Part shown: positions 6,978 through 14,232 of the stretch, in pieces
How the letters are laid out: every line of letters starts with the position of its first letter
Position numbering within the stretch: position 1 is the stretch's first letter
The notes under the pieces: generated by a model
Database searches by the model: none
What the model saw: the letters and a program-made list of their open reading frames with translations, nothing else
What the model was told of the DNA's origin: nothing
NCBI GenBank assembly: GCA_003641695.1
Contig: QNBL01000026.1
Location: 1-15,242 of the forward strand
Length of the DNA: 15,242 nucleotides
Reading direction: 5' to 3'
Source: Spirochaetota bacterium
GTDB lineage: Bacteria; Spirochaetota; Spirochaetia; B11-G9
Program-made: the position numbers and the translations under genes

Positions 6978-8774
6978 TTACTTGCCGTTCTCTGAAACAA
7001 CCACCAGAGCTATAAATAACAGTAACCCCTGAATTCCCACAAAGATGGATAGAGCCGGAATAAGACCTGTCTTAAACAGCAGAAACATGTAGAGCTGATC
7101 AGAACTGTAATTAAATACCGATACCAGGTGGTGAAGAACAAACGGGATCACAATAATAAGGGGAATGGATAGAAACGGGATTCGTTTGTTTCTGATTCTA
7201 AAGAACCATCCCAACCCCATGGCATAAATGGAAAGAATAAAAAATTCAAACGGAAGCTTTATCCTGCTTATAATTGAGGCATCAATGGACTGCCTCAGGT
7301 ATCCGTACTTCTCAGCTATCCCCCTGATTTTAAAAAGGGAGACTATGGACAATCCGGAGTCTTTCAATCCCCGGGAACTCAAAGGAAAAAACTCTTCCGG
7401 CCTGGGAACCTCCCGAAGAACACTAAGCTTTTCACGCTTTCCATCACCGAAAAGATACTCAGGACCATACATCTTCTTCCTGTTCCGTTCTATTGCATCA
7501 AGATTGATATATCCCCGGGAGGTATACTTTCCATACGGGACCTTGTAATGAGTGAGTAGATCGCCGTTTTGTGCAAGCTCCATAACTTCTATATTGAAAA
7601 AATACCGTCCATCCTCCGTCTGGATATATTTGTCAATACTGACAATAACTATCCCGCCGTCTTCACGTTTAACCAAGTACAGAATAGCATCTACCCCTTT
7701 AAGGTTTTTGATCTTCTCCAGTTCATCCGTAAAAAAGAAATTCTGTTCAGCAGCCTTCCTGCTCTCTTCAAACAAGAGTTCTACATCCTTTTCAGCGGGA
7801 TATTCCTCCTTCAGGTTTTTAAATTCATAGTATGCGCTGTAAACATCTCCTTTCCTCAAGTTTTCAAGTGCATTCATTTTACGCATGAAGTATGCATGCC
7901 GCTCTTTGTCCTTTTCCTGTGATTCCAGTTCCGACAGTTTATCCCTGGACCTGGCCATAAGGCGCAAAGCACGTTTTTTCAAGGTGCCCTCTCCGGTTTG
8001 AGAAGCCAGAAAAGCATAGTAGAATGATGAAAAATAATCGTGTGCTGAATTATAGAATTGTTCAGCCTGCTTGTAATAGTCAAGATCTCTGCCTGCAGAG
8101 ACCTCTTTGTCATTCTGCCGGGTATTCTTTTTCCTTATCATCATTCTGGCTTCAGTCCAGGCCACAACATTCCTTATCAGTTTGTTGTCACGGTCAATCT
8201 CCAGGTATGAAGAGAAGAAATTATCTGCAGAGCCGAAATCTCCCTTCGCTAAAACAGCATTTCCCTTCTCGAACATATCTGCTGCTATTTTGGAGTTAAT
8301 TTCCTGATTTTTAAGCCTGTTTCTGACTGTAACAGAAATTCCCTCACTCATCCCTGTATAGACAAAGGTTAAAAAGATCATGAGTACCACACTTTTCCCA
8401 AGGGAGTTGGTAAAGAGGGCATTTGATTCTGCAGGATTTGAGACATAGGGGCAGATCAGTGAAAAGCAAAGAAATATTCCCGAAAGGTGGATTGCAATGA
8501 AATACTCTGAAAAAAGAAGAATACTTCTGTTGATTATCCAGCTCAGCTTGAAAGCCTGAATAATTCCGGGGGATTCAGCCCGGGAAGCAAGTACTCCTTT
8601 TGTTTCAGCAAGGCTTAATTCATAGGTATATTGATTCTCTTCAGTTTGCTCTCGTTCCATCCCTTTTACGTAAATACCATGAAACGAGAGTGCTGAAAAA
8701 ACAAAGAAGCAGATAAAACCCGCTAGATAGACCAGGATAAGGATCGATAATGTTTTTCTGAAAACCATACTCAT
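6978..8774 (-). CDS. Six-span membrane protein with TPR-like insert, possibly LptF/LptG-like
   Basis: The 598 residues have membrane spans at about 8-30, 84-109, 124-146, 506-525, 533-554 and 572-592. Between spans 3 and 4 lies a soluble region. Residues 163-346 are helical and TPR-like, for example 'FEKGNAVLAKGDFGSADNFF'. Residues 360-460 look beta-rich. The stretch 'SIDASIISRIKLPFEFFIL' entering span 4 and the following 'RIRNKRIPF' resemble the juxtamembrane part and fourth span of LptF/LptG lipopolysaccharide-export permeases, which also have a 3+3 layout around a beta domain. This resemblance is by eye and remote. The start overlaps the stop of the upstream gene by 4 bases (ATGA), so the two are probably translated together. 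It is convergent with murA. A generic TPR membrane protein of other function is the alternative. Confidence 0.6.
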   Translation of the reverse strand: MSMVFRKTLSILILVYLAGFICFFVFSALSFHGIYVKGMEREQTEENQYTYELSLAETKGVLASRAESPGIIQAFKLSWIINRSILLFSEYFIAIHLSGIFLCFSLICPYVSNPAESNALFTNSLGKSVVLMIFLTFVYTGMSEGISVTVRNRLKNQEINSKIAADMFEKGNAVLAKGDFGSADNFFSSYLEIDRDNKLIRNVVAWTEARMMIRKKNTRQNDKEVSAGRDLDYYKQAEQFYNSAHDYFSSFYYAFLASQTGEGTLKKRALRLMARSRDKLSELESQEKDKERHAYFMRKMNALENLRKGDVYSAYYEFKNLKEEYPAEKDVELLFEESRKAAEQNFFFTDELEKIKNLKGVDAILYLVKREDGGIVIVSIDKYIQTEDGRYFFNIEVMELAQNGDLLTHYKVPYGKYTSRGYINLDAIERNRKKMYGPEYLFGDGKREKLSVLREVPRPEEFFPLSSRGLKDSGLSIVSLFKIRGIAEKYGYLRQSIDASIISRIKLPFEFFILSIYAMGLGWFFRIRNKRIPFLSIPLIIVIPFVLHHLVSVFNYSSDQLYMFLLFKTGLIPALSIFVGIQGLLLFIALVVVSENGK

Positions 8775-9700
8775 TGTGTCCGGCCTCTCCTGGATCTCCT
8801 GATCCCGCTGATAACTCCGTCAAGGAGAAAAATTACCAGGGAAACAACTAATAAAAGGAGAGGGAACACATTATCCTTTACCATATCCGAGGGTACAAAG
8901 GGAAGAATTTTGTTCAAAATTTCCGCATCCCAGTAGCTGTAGAATGCAAAGAGAGCCCTGATCAATACAAGTGATAAAATAACAGCGATTAAAGGCCACC
9001 GCGGTATTCTTAATAGACTCCAGAGCGACAGCGCAAAGAGTATCTGGCTTGCTATAAAAAAGAGAAGATAATAATCCGACTTTAATGACAGCCTCTTTAT
9101 TTCGAGGTTGAAGCGGTCGAGATCTCTGCTTAAAAGTTTAAGAAAACCCGGAGGTGTCAACAAATCAGCGTAGTATGGATTTGGATCAGAGTTCGATAGA
9201 ATCACCTTTTCCAGAGACCTTCTTTTTATTTCATCCCGGTAAACAAGTCCTGCATTATCTCTGAGAACCGTTTTATAGAGCTTGTCATTATCCGCCTTTT
9301 CAAAATAAATGGGCTGCTTTTCGAAAGGATTTATTCTTCCCGGATAAAAAGCAACACTCTGACTCATACTTTTCCGCGCCGTCCCGGCAATGCTTGAGAT
9401 ACCGATAAAACCGAAAAAATAGATTGCAGTAGCTCCGGCAAGGATCAGTAAAAAAGAGACAAACCTGTTTATTCTGAATTTGAGGGTTGCGAAAAAGGAG
9501 ATAACAACCGAGACAACAATACTCAAGGGAAGAAAACGGAGAATAATGGCAGGCAGCACCTGCAGAAAGCCGGCGGTACTCATACTTCCGGGATGGTATC
9601 CTGTATCAAACCAGTGAAAGTAAGCAAACAGACAAAAAACAGTAATCAGAGAAAGAAAGAGGAGTAAAAATATTAGAAACTGTAAAATTGATCCTTTCAT
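8771..9700 (-). CDS. Six-span membrane protein, partner of the downstream TPR membrane protein
   Basis: The 309 residues have hydrophobic segments at about 6-28, 46-72, 80-103, 209-230, 234-254 and 277-298. A soluble domain of roughly 105 residues lies between spans 3 and 4, and the tail is Arg-rich ('RRSRRGR'). The 3+3 topology equals that of the next gene product, whose ATG overlaps this stop. The pair may therefore form a heterodimer like LptF with LptG. The segment 'LPAIILRFLPLSIVVSVV' (49-66) is reminiscent of the 'lP...lPla' region after the first loop of such permeases, but this is weak. No known family was recognised with confidence. It begins the operon, 79 bases from the divergent DUF4954 gene. 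A GAGAGA purine run just upstream may serve as ribosome site. Confidence 0.6.
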   Translation of the reverse strand: MKGSILQFLIFLLLFLSLITVFCLFAYFHWFDTGYHPGSMSTAGFLQVLPAIILRFLPLSIVVSVVISFFATLKFRINRFVSFLLILAGATAIYFFGFIGISSIAGTARKSMSQSVAFYPGRINPFEKQPIYFEKADNDKLYKTVLRDNAGLVYRDEIKRRSLEKVILSNSDPNPYYADLLTPPGFLKLLSRDLDRFNLEIKRLSLKSDYYLLFFIASQILFALSLWSLLRIPRWPLIAVILSLVLIRALFAFYSYWDAEILNKILPFVPSDMVKDNVFPLLLLVVSLVIFLLDGVISGIRRSRRGRTQ

Positions 9701-9766
9701 AGATATCTCTCTTCAAGAATACCCGAAAGTAAGGTAAAATGCAAACCAGATTTTTTATCCCTGCCC

Positions 9767-9772
9767 AGGAGG
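9767..9772 (+). promoter_or_regulatory. Shine-Dalgarno of the DUF4954 gene
   Basis: A perfect AGGAGG lies 7 bases before the ATG at 9780 and fixes that start. A weak promoter may lie further up, with TTCAAG at 9712-9717 and TAAAAT at 9735-9740, 17 bases apart. Confidence 0.8.
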
Positions 9773-9779
9773 AAAAGAG

Positions 9780-11846
9780 ATGTTCAGGAATTTGCTTCAA
9801 AGTGAGATTAAAAGGCTGACTGCACATGACAACAGAGCTGAAAACTGGCAGGACATTAAAGTCTGCGACCCCTTCGATCCGGATAAAATACGGGAATCCT
9901 CCTTTCACGGAGAGGTTTATATTGGCCCCTTTAATAACACTATCTTGAAACGGGGCAGTCTCGTACTTCCTGTCGGGATATACAACTCAAATATTCTGTC
10001 ATCAGTAATCGGAGCCGACTGTGCTGTCCACAACACTGCATACCTCTCCGGGTATACCCTTGAAGAGGAGGTAATTCTTTTTAATATCGATGAGATGTCT
10101 GTTTCAGCTTCTCCTGTTTTCGGTACTGGTCTGGCAGGGGAAAACGGCAGCCGAACATGGATAAGCGCGGGGAATGAAAACGGGGGAAGAAGTATTCTTC
10201 CCTTCAGGACGATAAAAACATCGGACTGCTTTTTATGGGCAAAGCACCGGGAGAATAAAAACCTCATTAAAAAGTTTATCCTCTTTACCGAAAGGGAAGA
10301 AAAAGTTCCGGATTTTCAAGCTGCCATAGGCAGAGGTGCCACAATCCGGAGCTGCCGGATCATTGAAGATACCAGGATCGGAAGTTTTGCCCGGATTACC
10401 GGAGCAAACCTGTTGAAAAATCTAACCATAAACAGCTCCCGTGAAAACCCAACTGAAATTGGAGTTGGATCTGAACTTGTTGACGGGATAGTAGGGGAGG
10501 GGGCGGCGGTCATTTACGATGCCAAGGCCCATAACTTTGTTTTAGGCTCTCATTCAAAACTACAGAACGGAGCCCGCTTCTTTGATTCTTTTCTGGGGGA
10601 AAACTCAACTATAGCCTGCTGCGAAGTTCAAAGTTCACTGATCTTCCCTTTTCACGAACAGCATCACAACAACTCCTTTCTTATTGCATCCACCCTGCAG
10701 GGACAGTCCAACATTGCTGCAGGAGCAACAATAGGCTCAAACCATAACTCCAGGGGTGCAGATGGGGAAATATTGGCGGAAAGGGGATTCTGGCCCGCTT
10801 TAAGTTCGAGTCTCAAGCACAACTGCAGGTTTGCCGCCTTTACCCTGCTCTCCAAAGCAGATTATCCCTATGAGATGAACATTGAACTTCCATTTTCCCT
10901 GGTCTCCCAGAACGAGGCTGAAAACCATTTACAGATCATGCCCGCTTACTGGTTTATGTATAACATGTACGCTCTGGCAAGAAATTCATGGAAATTCAGT
11001 GTCCGGGATAAACGGAAAGATAAATCCCAGCATATCGAATTTAACTATCTTGCACCGGATACCGTGGAGGAGATCTTTAAAAGCCTTGAACTTTTAACCC
11101 TCTGGACCGGGAAAGCATGGTATACAAGGTACCGCTCCTTTACCGATTTTCCGGGAAAAGAGGAGATTATAGGTAAGGGACGGGAAATTCTTGCTTCCAC
11201 AGAAGGGGAGATCATGTCTCTGGAAGTTCTGGGAGAGGATATTGAAAATTCAAATCGAAAAGTGGTCATCCTGAAAGCAGACAAGGCTTACCGGATATAC
11301 CGGGATATGATTCACTCCTATGCAGTTAAAAACATTGTAGCCTATGCGTCTGAAAACGGATTATCCCTAACAGAAACAGCAGGGAGATTCCGTACTGCAG
11401 AGAGAAGCTGCTGGATAAACCTCGGAGGGCAGCTTGTCAGGGAAGATGACCTTGCCTCTATAAAGAGTGATATTCTGAAAGGGCAGATATCCTCCTGGGG
11501 AGAACTGCACCGTAAGTACATCGATTTAAGCAGAACCTATCCGGAAGACAGAACTGCCCATGCATTTGCCTCCCTGATGTACCTCTACGGCAGGAAGGGG
11601 GAACTTCCTCCGGCTGATTTTTGGAAAGATGCCCTTGCTAAGGGTATTGAAATCCAGGAAATGGTAGTAAAAAACACCTATGAAAGCCGTCTTAAGGATT
11701 ATACAAACAAGTTCCGGAGAGTAACCTTTGATTCGACCCGGGAAATGAAAGCAGTCACCGGAACAATAGATGACAATAATTTTATTGATATCATAAAAGA
11801 GGAATTAGCTGACTTTAAAACTAAGGTTTCAACGTTAATAATTTAA
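9780..11846 (+). CDS. DUF4954 family protein with left-handed beta-helix domain
   Basis: The 688 residues match what I recall of the DUF4954 family, common in spirochaetes and Bacteroidetes and without a settled function. The N-terminal 350 residues contain hexapeptide-like repeats (for example 'IGRGATI', 'IGSFARI', 'IGVGSEL', 'LGENSTI'), as in left-handed beta-helix acyltransferases and nucleotidyltransferase-linked domains. A histidine cluster 'FHEQHHNNS' (291-299) and 'GSNHNSRGADGE' (319-330) lie on the helix and are candidates for a catalytic or binding site. Residues beyond about 400 are mainly helical. There is no signal peptide or membrane span, so it is probably cytoplasmic. By analogy it could modify a sugar nucleotide or acyl acceptor, but this is not established. 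It is divergent from the membrane-protein pair. Confidence 0.75.
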   Translation: MFRNLLQSEIKRLTAHDNRAENWQDIKVCDPFDPDKIRESSFHGEVYIGPFNNTILKRGSLVLPVGIYNSNILSSVIGADCAVHNTAYLSGYTLEEEVILFNIDEMSVSASPVFGTGLAGENGSRTWISAGNENGGRSILPFRTIKTSDCFLWAKHRENKNLIKKFILFTEREEKVPDFQAAIGRGATIRSCRIIEDTRIGSFARITGANLLKNLTINSSRENPTEIGVGSELVDGIVGEGAAVIYDAKAHNFVLGSHSKLQNGARFFDSFLGENSTIACCEVQSSLIFPFHEQHHNNSFLIASTLQGQSNIAAGATIGSNHNSRGADGEILAERGFWPALSSSLKHNCRFAAFTLLSKADYPYEMNIELPFSLVSQNEAENHLQIMPAYWFMYNMYALARNSWKFSVRDKRKDKSQHIEFNYLAPDTVEEIFKSLELLTLWTGKAWYTRYRSFTDFPGKEEIIGKGREILASTEGEIMSLEVLGEDIENSNRKVVILKADKAYRIYRDMIHSYAVKNIVAYASENGLSLTETAGRFRTAERSCWINLGGQLVREDDLASIKSDILKGQISSWGELHRKYIDLSRTYPEDRTAHAFASLMYLYGRKGELPPADFWKDALAKGIEIQEMVVKNTYESRLKDYTNKFRRVTFDSTREMKAVTGTIDDNNFIDIIKEELADFKTKVSTLII

Positions 11847-12102
11847 CAAATAAGTAGACAAACGGGAAAATAGAAATCTGAAACCGCAGCAGAAATCAGA
11901 TAAAAATACAATCCAACTACCCTTGTCATGGATTACCAGGAAACCTGTTATAAGATTCTATCTAAAAATTATCACAAAATATTTACGGTTTTTTTGTCGC
12001 TGGTACACTGATTCTTATCGATAGGGCAGCCAGAAAAAAGCAGCTGGAAATCCTTTTTGGTGCATGCAAAGCATTCTTCCCGTTTTCATACTAAATATAC
12101 AA
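11847..12102. other. Intergenic region between convergent DUF4954 and parB genes
   Basis: This 256-base AT-rich gap is the longest non-coding stretch of the window. I found no strong intrinsic terminator, no tRNA and no perfect parS-like palindrome. A small TGCATGCA palindrome is at 12061-12068, and a short CAGG-AAA-CCTG hairpin is near 11937. A 27-codon frame at 11928-12011 has no ribosome site. The region must hold the ends of two converging transcripts. Confidence 0.5.
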
Positions 12103-12981
12103 TTAGTGCTTATCTGAACCGGTAATTATGTCGTAAATCCTTTCAAGATCATCCAGAGAAAAATATGAAATCTCTATCTTCCCCTTTTTAAGTCCACCCT
12201 TTACAGAAACCTTGGTTCCCAAAGCATCTATAAACTGCTGTTCCATCCGGCTTATCTCCGGGTTTGCCACCTTGGCTGCCGGTTCAGGCGGCGGTGCCGT
12301 ATTCCGTACACCGTTGTTCAGCGTGGCTGCCTGTCTTTCAGATTCCCGGACGGAGAGGGAATCGTTCAGTATTCTGCTGTACAAAATCCGCATATCAGAA
12401 GGGTTGACTACAGAAAGAAGCGTCCGTGCATGTCCAGCGGTTATCCGCCCTTCCGCCAAAGAAGCTTGAATATCTTCAGGAAGATTAAGCAACCGTAGAC
12501 TGTTGGCAACGGTTGATCTCTTTTTTCCAACTTTTTGAGCAACTTCATCCTGATTCAAATTCAGCGTACGCATCAGCATATGGTATCCCTGCGCCTCTTC
12601 AATGGCATTAAGATCTTCCCGCTGAATGTTTTCTATTAAAGCTGCCTCAAGTTTTTCTTCATCTGTATACTTTCGTATAATAACAGGGATCTCAAAGAGC
12701 CCTGCCATTCTTGCAGCCCTAAACCGCCGTTCACCTGCAATTATGTTGTATCTGCCGCCGTCTTTTTCAACAATAATCGGCTGTATGATCCCCTGCTGCT
12801 TTATGGAATCAGCAAGTTCGGTTAAAGCTTCCTCCTTGAAGGTCTTCCTGGGCTGATTGGGGTTTGGATGAATTAAATTGATGGCAATATTCGTTACAAC
12901 GGTACTGGCTCCGATCTCAGGGTCTTCTGTCTGAGGGATAAGAGAACCAAGGCCCTTTCCCAGTGCTGCTTTCTTAGACAC
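12103..12981 (-). CDS. parB: Chromosome partitioning protein ParB (Spo0J/Noc family)
   Basis: ParB binds parS centromere sites, loads as a CTP-dependent clamp and spreads on DNA, and works with ParA to segregate replicated chromosomes. I place the start at the GTG at 12981 (292 residues), because a perfect AGGAGG ends 9 bases before it and the protein then begins 'MSKKAALGKGLGSLIP', the usual ParB opening. A TTG at 13002 would lie on top of that ribosome site. With GTG numbering, 'GERRFRAA' (83-90) and 'ENIQRE' (117-122) form the CTP-binding and clamp motifs, 141-165 is the helix-turn-helix that reads parS, 223-240 is a Pro/Ala-rich linker, and 241-292 is the dimerisation domain. The start overlaps the parA stop by 8 bases. 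Confidence 0.96.
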   Translation of the reverse strand: MSKKAALGKGLGSLIPQTEDPEIGASTVVTNIAINLIHPNPNQPRKTFKEEALTELADSIKQQGIIQPIIVEKDGGRYNIIAGERRFRAARMAGLFEIPVIIRKYTDEEKLEAALIENIQREDLNAIEEAQGYHMLMRTLNLNQDEVAQKVGKKRSTVANSLRLLNLPEDIQASLAEGRITAGHARTLLSVVNPSDMRILYSRILNDSLSVRESERQAATLNNGVRNTAPPPEPAAKVANPEISRMEQQFIDALGTKVSVKGGLKKGKIEISYFSLDDLERIYDIITGSDKH

Positions 12982-13732
12982 GGTCCAGTACCTCCTGGGC
13001 AAGCTTTTTATAACTCATGGCCCCAATGCAGGTTGTATCGTACTGATTTATGGGAACTGCATGGGAAGGGGCTTCTGAAAGTCTCACATTCCGTGGGATA
13101 ACGGTCCGAAAAACCTTATCCTTAAAGTATCCTGTAACTTCCTGAATGACTTCATGAGCAAGACGGGTACGGGAGTCGTACATGGTGAAAATAATCCCTC
13201 CGAGGGCCAATCCGCTATTGAAGGTCTTTTGTACCTGCTGGATCGTTTTTAAAAGCAAGGTGAGCCCTTCCAGAGCAAAATACTCGCACTGCATGGGAAT
13301 GATCACTTCCTGAGCAGCGGTTAGTCCGTTAAGTGTAAGGATTCCCAGTGAGGGGGGACTGTCAATAAAAATAAAATCCCAATCATTTTTAGCAGAGTCT
13401 ACAGCATTCTTTAAATAGTATTCCCGTTTCTCAGCACTGATAAGCTCTATATTCGCTCCTGCCAGATTTATATCTGAAGAAACCACACAAAGATTTCTGA
13501 CCGTTGTCTCCTGAATAACCTCTTTCATGGTGTTCTTTCCGGTTATAACCTCGTAGATTCCCGGTTTGTTCCGGTCAGACCCGACACTGCTGGACATGTT
13601 TCCCTGGGGATCAAAGTCTATCAGCAGTACCTTTTTCCCAGCTTCAGCAATGAAAGCCCCTATATTTACAGCAGAGGTTGTTTTACCAACACCCCCTTTC
13701 TGATTAGCAAAAACGATAACTTTACCACTCAT
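12974..13732 (-). CDS. parA: Chromosome partitioning ATPase ParA (Soj family)
   Basis: A 252-residue Walker-type ATPase that binds DNA non-specifically as an ATP dimer and is stimulated by ParB. The deviant Walker A 'KGGVGKTT' (12-19) includes the signature Lys12. 'DFDPQGN' (39-45) is the switch/Walker A' segment and 'FIDSPPSLG' (122-130) carries Walker B Asp124. Length and absence of an N-terminal DNA-binding extension fit chromosomal Soj proteins rather than long plasmid ParA. It is the first gene of the parAB pair. It is divergent from the Nfu gene with 88 bases between. No Shine-Dalgarno precedes the ATG, and a TATACT element lies only 8 bases upstream. Confidence 0.96.
   Translation of the reverse strand: MSGKVIVFANQKGGVGKTTSAVNIGAFIAEAGKKVLLIDFDPQGNMSSSVGSDRNKPGIYEVITGKNTMKEVIQETTVRNLCVVSSDINLAGANIELISAEKREYYLKNAVDSAKNDWDFIFIDSPPSLGILTLNGLTAAQEVIIPMQCEYFALEGLTLLLKTIQQVQKTFNSGLALGGIIFTMYDSRTRLAHEVIQEVTGYFKDKVFRTVIPRNVRLSEAPSHAVPINQYDTTCIGAMSYKKLAQEVLDRV
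12991..12996 (-). promoter_or_regulatory. Shine-Dalgarno deciding the parB start
   Basis: A perfect AGGAGG on the minus strand, inside the 3' end of parA, ends 9 bases before the GTG at 12981. It favours this GTG over the TTG at 13002, which lies upstream of the site. Confidence 0.8.
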
Positions 13733-13740
13733 AACGACAC

Positions 13741-13767
13741 AGTATATACATTTTCAATAATTATCAA
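13741..13767 (-). promoter_or_regulatory. Candidate parA promoter
   Basis: On the minus strand TTGATA (13767-13762) and TATACT (13746-13741) each match five of six consensus positions, but the spacer is only 15 bases. Transcription would start 1-2 bases before the parA ATG at 13732. A direct repeat of TCAATA, 10 bases apart (13754 and 13764), overlaps this region and could bind a regulator such as ParA or ParB; that is speculative. Confidence 0.35.
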
Positions 13768-13770
13768 TAC

Positions 13771-13799
13771 TTGACTATAGCTGAGTATTTTACTATATT
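13771..13799 (+). promoter_or_regulatory. Sigma70-type promoter of the Nfu gene
   Basis: TTGACT (13771-13776) and TATATT (13794-13799) are separated by exactly 17 bases, each with five of six consensus bases. The predicted start near 13806 gives a short leader that contains the GAGGAG ribosome site. Confidence 0.65.
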
Positions 13800-13806
13800 T
13801 TCAGCA

Positions 13807-13812
13807 GAGGAG
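13807..13812 (+). promoter_or_regulatory. Shine-Dalgarno of the Nfu gene
   Basis: GAGGAG ends 8 bases before the ATG at 13821, a strong ribosome site with good spacing. Confidence 0.75.
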
Positions 13813-13820
13813 TCGGCCTA

Positions 13821-14045
13821 ATGAACGTAGAAGAAGTAAAAAAAGCTCTGGAAGATGTAAGACCTTCTCTCCAGGCAGACGGCGGGGATATTCAGTTTAT
13901 GAGTGCCACCGAAGACGGTGTTGTAGAAGTACGCCTGACAGGAGCCTGTTTCGGCTGTCCCATGTCACAGATTACCCTAAAAGACGGTGTTGAAAGATAC
14001 CTGAAAAGCGTAGTACCCGGTATTAAATCTGTAGAAGCAGTATAA
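13821..14045 (+). CDS. NifU-like (Nfu-type) Fe-S cluster scaffold protein
   Basis: A single-domain protein of 74 residues equal to the C-terminal domain of NifU. It holds a labile Fe-S cluster between two subunits and passes it to target enzymes in the cytoplasm. The conserved opening 'VEEVKKALEDVRPSLQADGG' (3-22) and the cluster-binding CxxC with Cys43 and Cys46 ('GACFGCPMSQITLK') are intact. Length is normal for stand-alone Nfu domains. It is monocistronic by layout: its own promoter and ribosome site lie upstream and a strong terminator lies 22 bases after the stop. Its divergent position next to parA seems a matter of gene order, with no obvious functional tie. Confidence 0.95.
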   Translation: MNVEEVKKALEDVRPSLQADGGDIQFMSATEDGVVEVRLTGACFGCPMSQITLKDGVERYLKSVVPGIKSVEAV

Positions 14046-14067
14046 AATCTGATCATGTACACTCATG

Positions 14068-14099
14068 GGAAATCCTGAAAACAGGATTTCCTTTTTTTT
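14068..14099 (+). terminator. Rho-independent terminator of the Nfu gene
   Basis: A perfect 10-bp stem, GGAAATCCTG (14068-14077) with CAGGATTTCC (14082-14091), encloses an AAAA loop and is followed by eight T (14092-14099). It is the clearest terminator in the window. Confidence 0.95.
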
Positions 14100-14115
14100 A
14101 TTATCTTTTTTTTAA

Positions 14116-14143
14116 TTGAAAATATGATTAATTGTAGTATCCT
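14116..14143 (+). promoter_or_regulatory. Weak candidate promoter upstream of the adenosine deaminase gene
   Basis: TTGAAA (14116-14121) and TATCCT (14138-14143) are 16 bases apart, just after the Nfu terminator. A second weak pair is TTGCCG (14185-14190) with TAGGAT (14207-14212). Some promoter is needed here because the terminator isolates the deaminase gene from upstream transcription. Confidence 0.3.
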
Positions 14144-14232
14144 TAAGACTATGACGGGATTTTCCCTAATTGTTATAGGAATTATTGCCGTTAATGATAA
14201 AAACGCTAGGATGGTAAAGACAGAGCAAAGGG

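Noticed and set aside
11928..12011. 27-codon frame starting ATG GAT TAC in the gap after the DUF4954 gene
   Set aside because: No ribosome site, no recognisable product, and its length is expected by chance.
12982..13002. TTG start for parB giving seven extra residues
   Set aside because: It overlaps the AGGAGG that serves the GTG at 12981, and the extra residues do not fit the usual ParB N-terminus.
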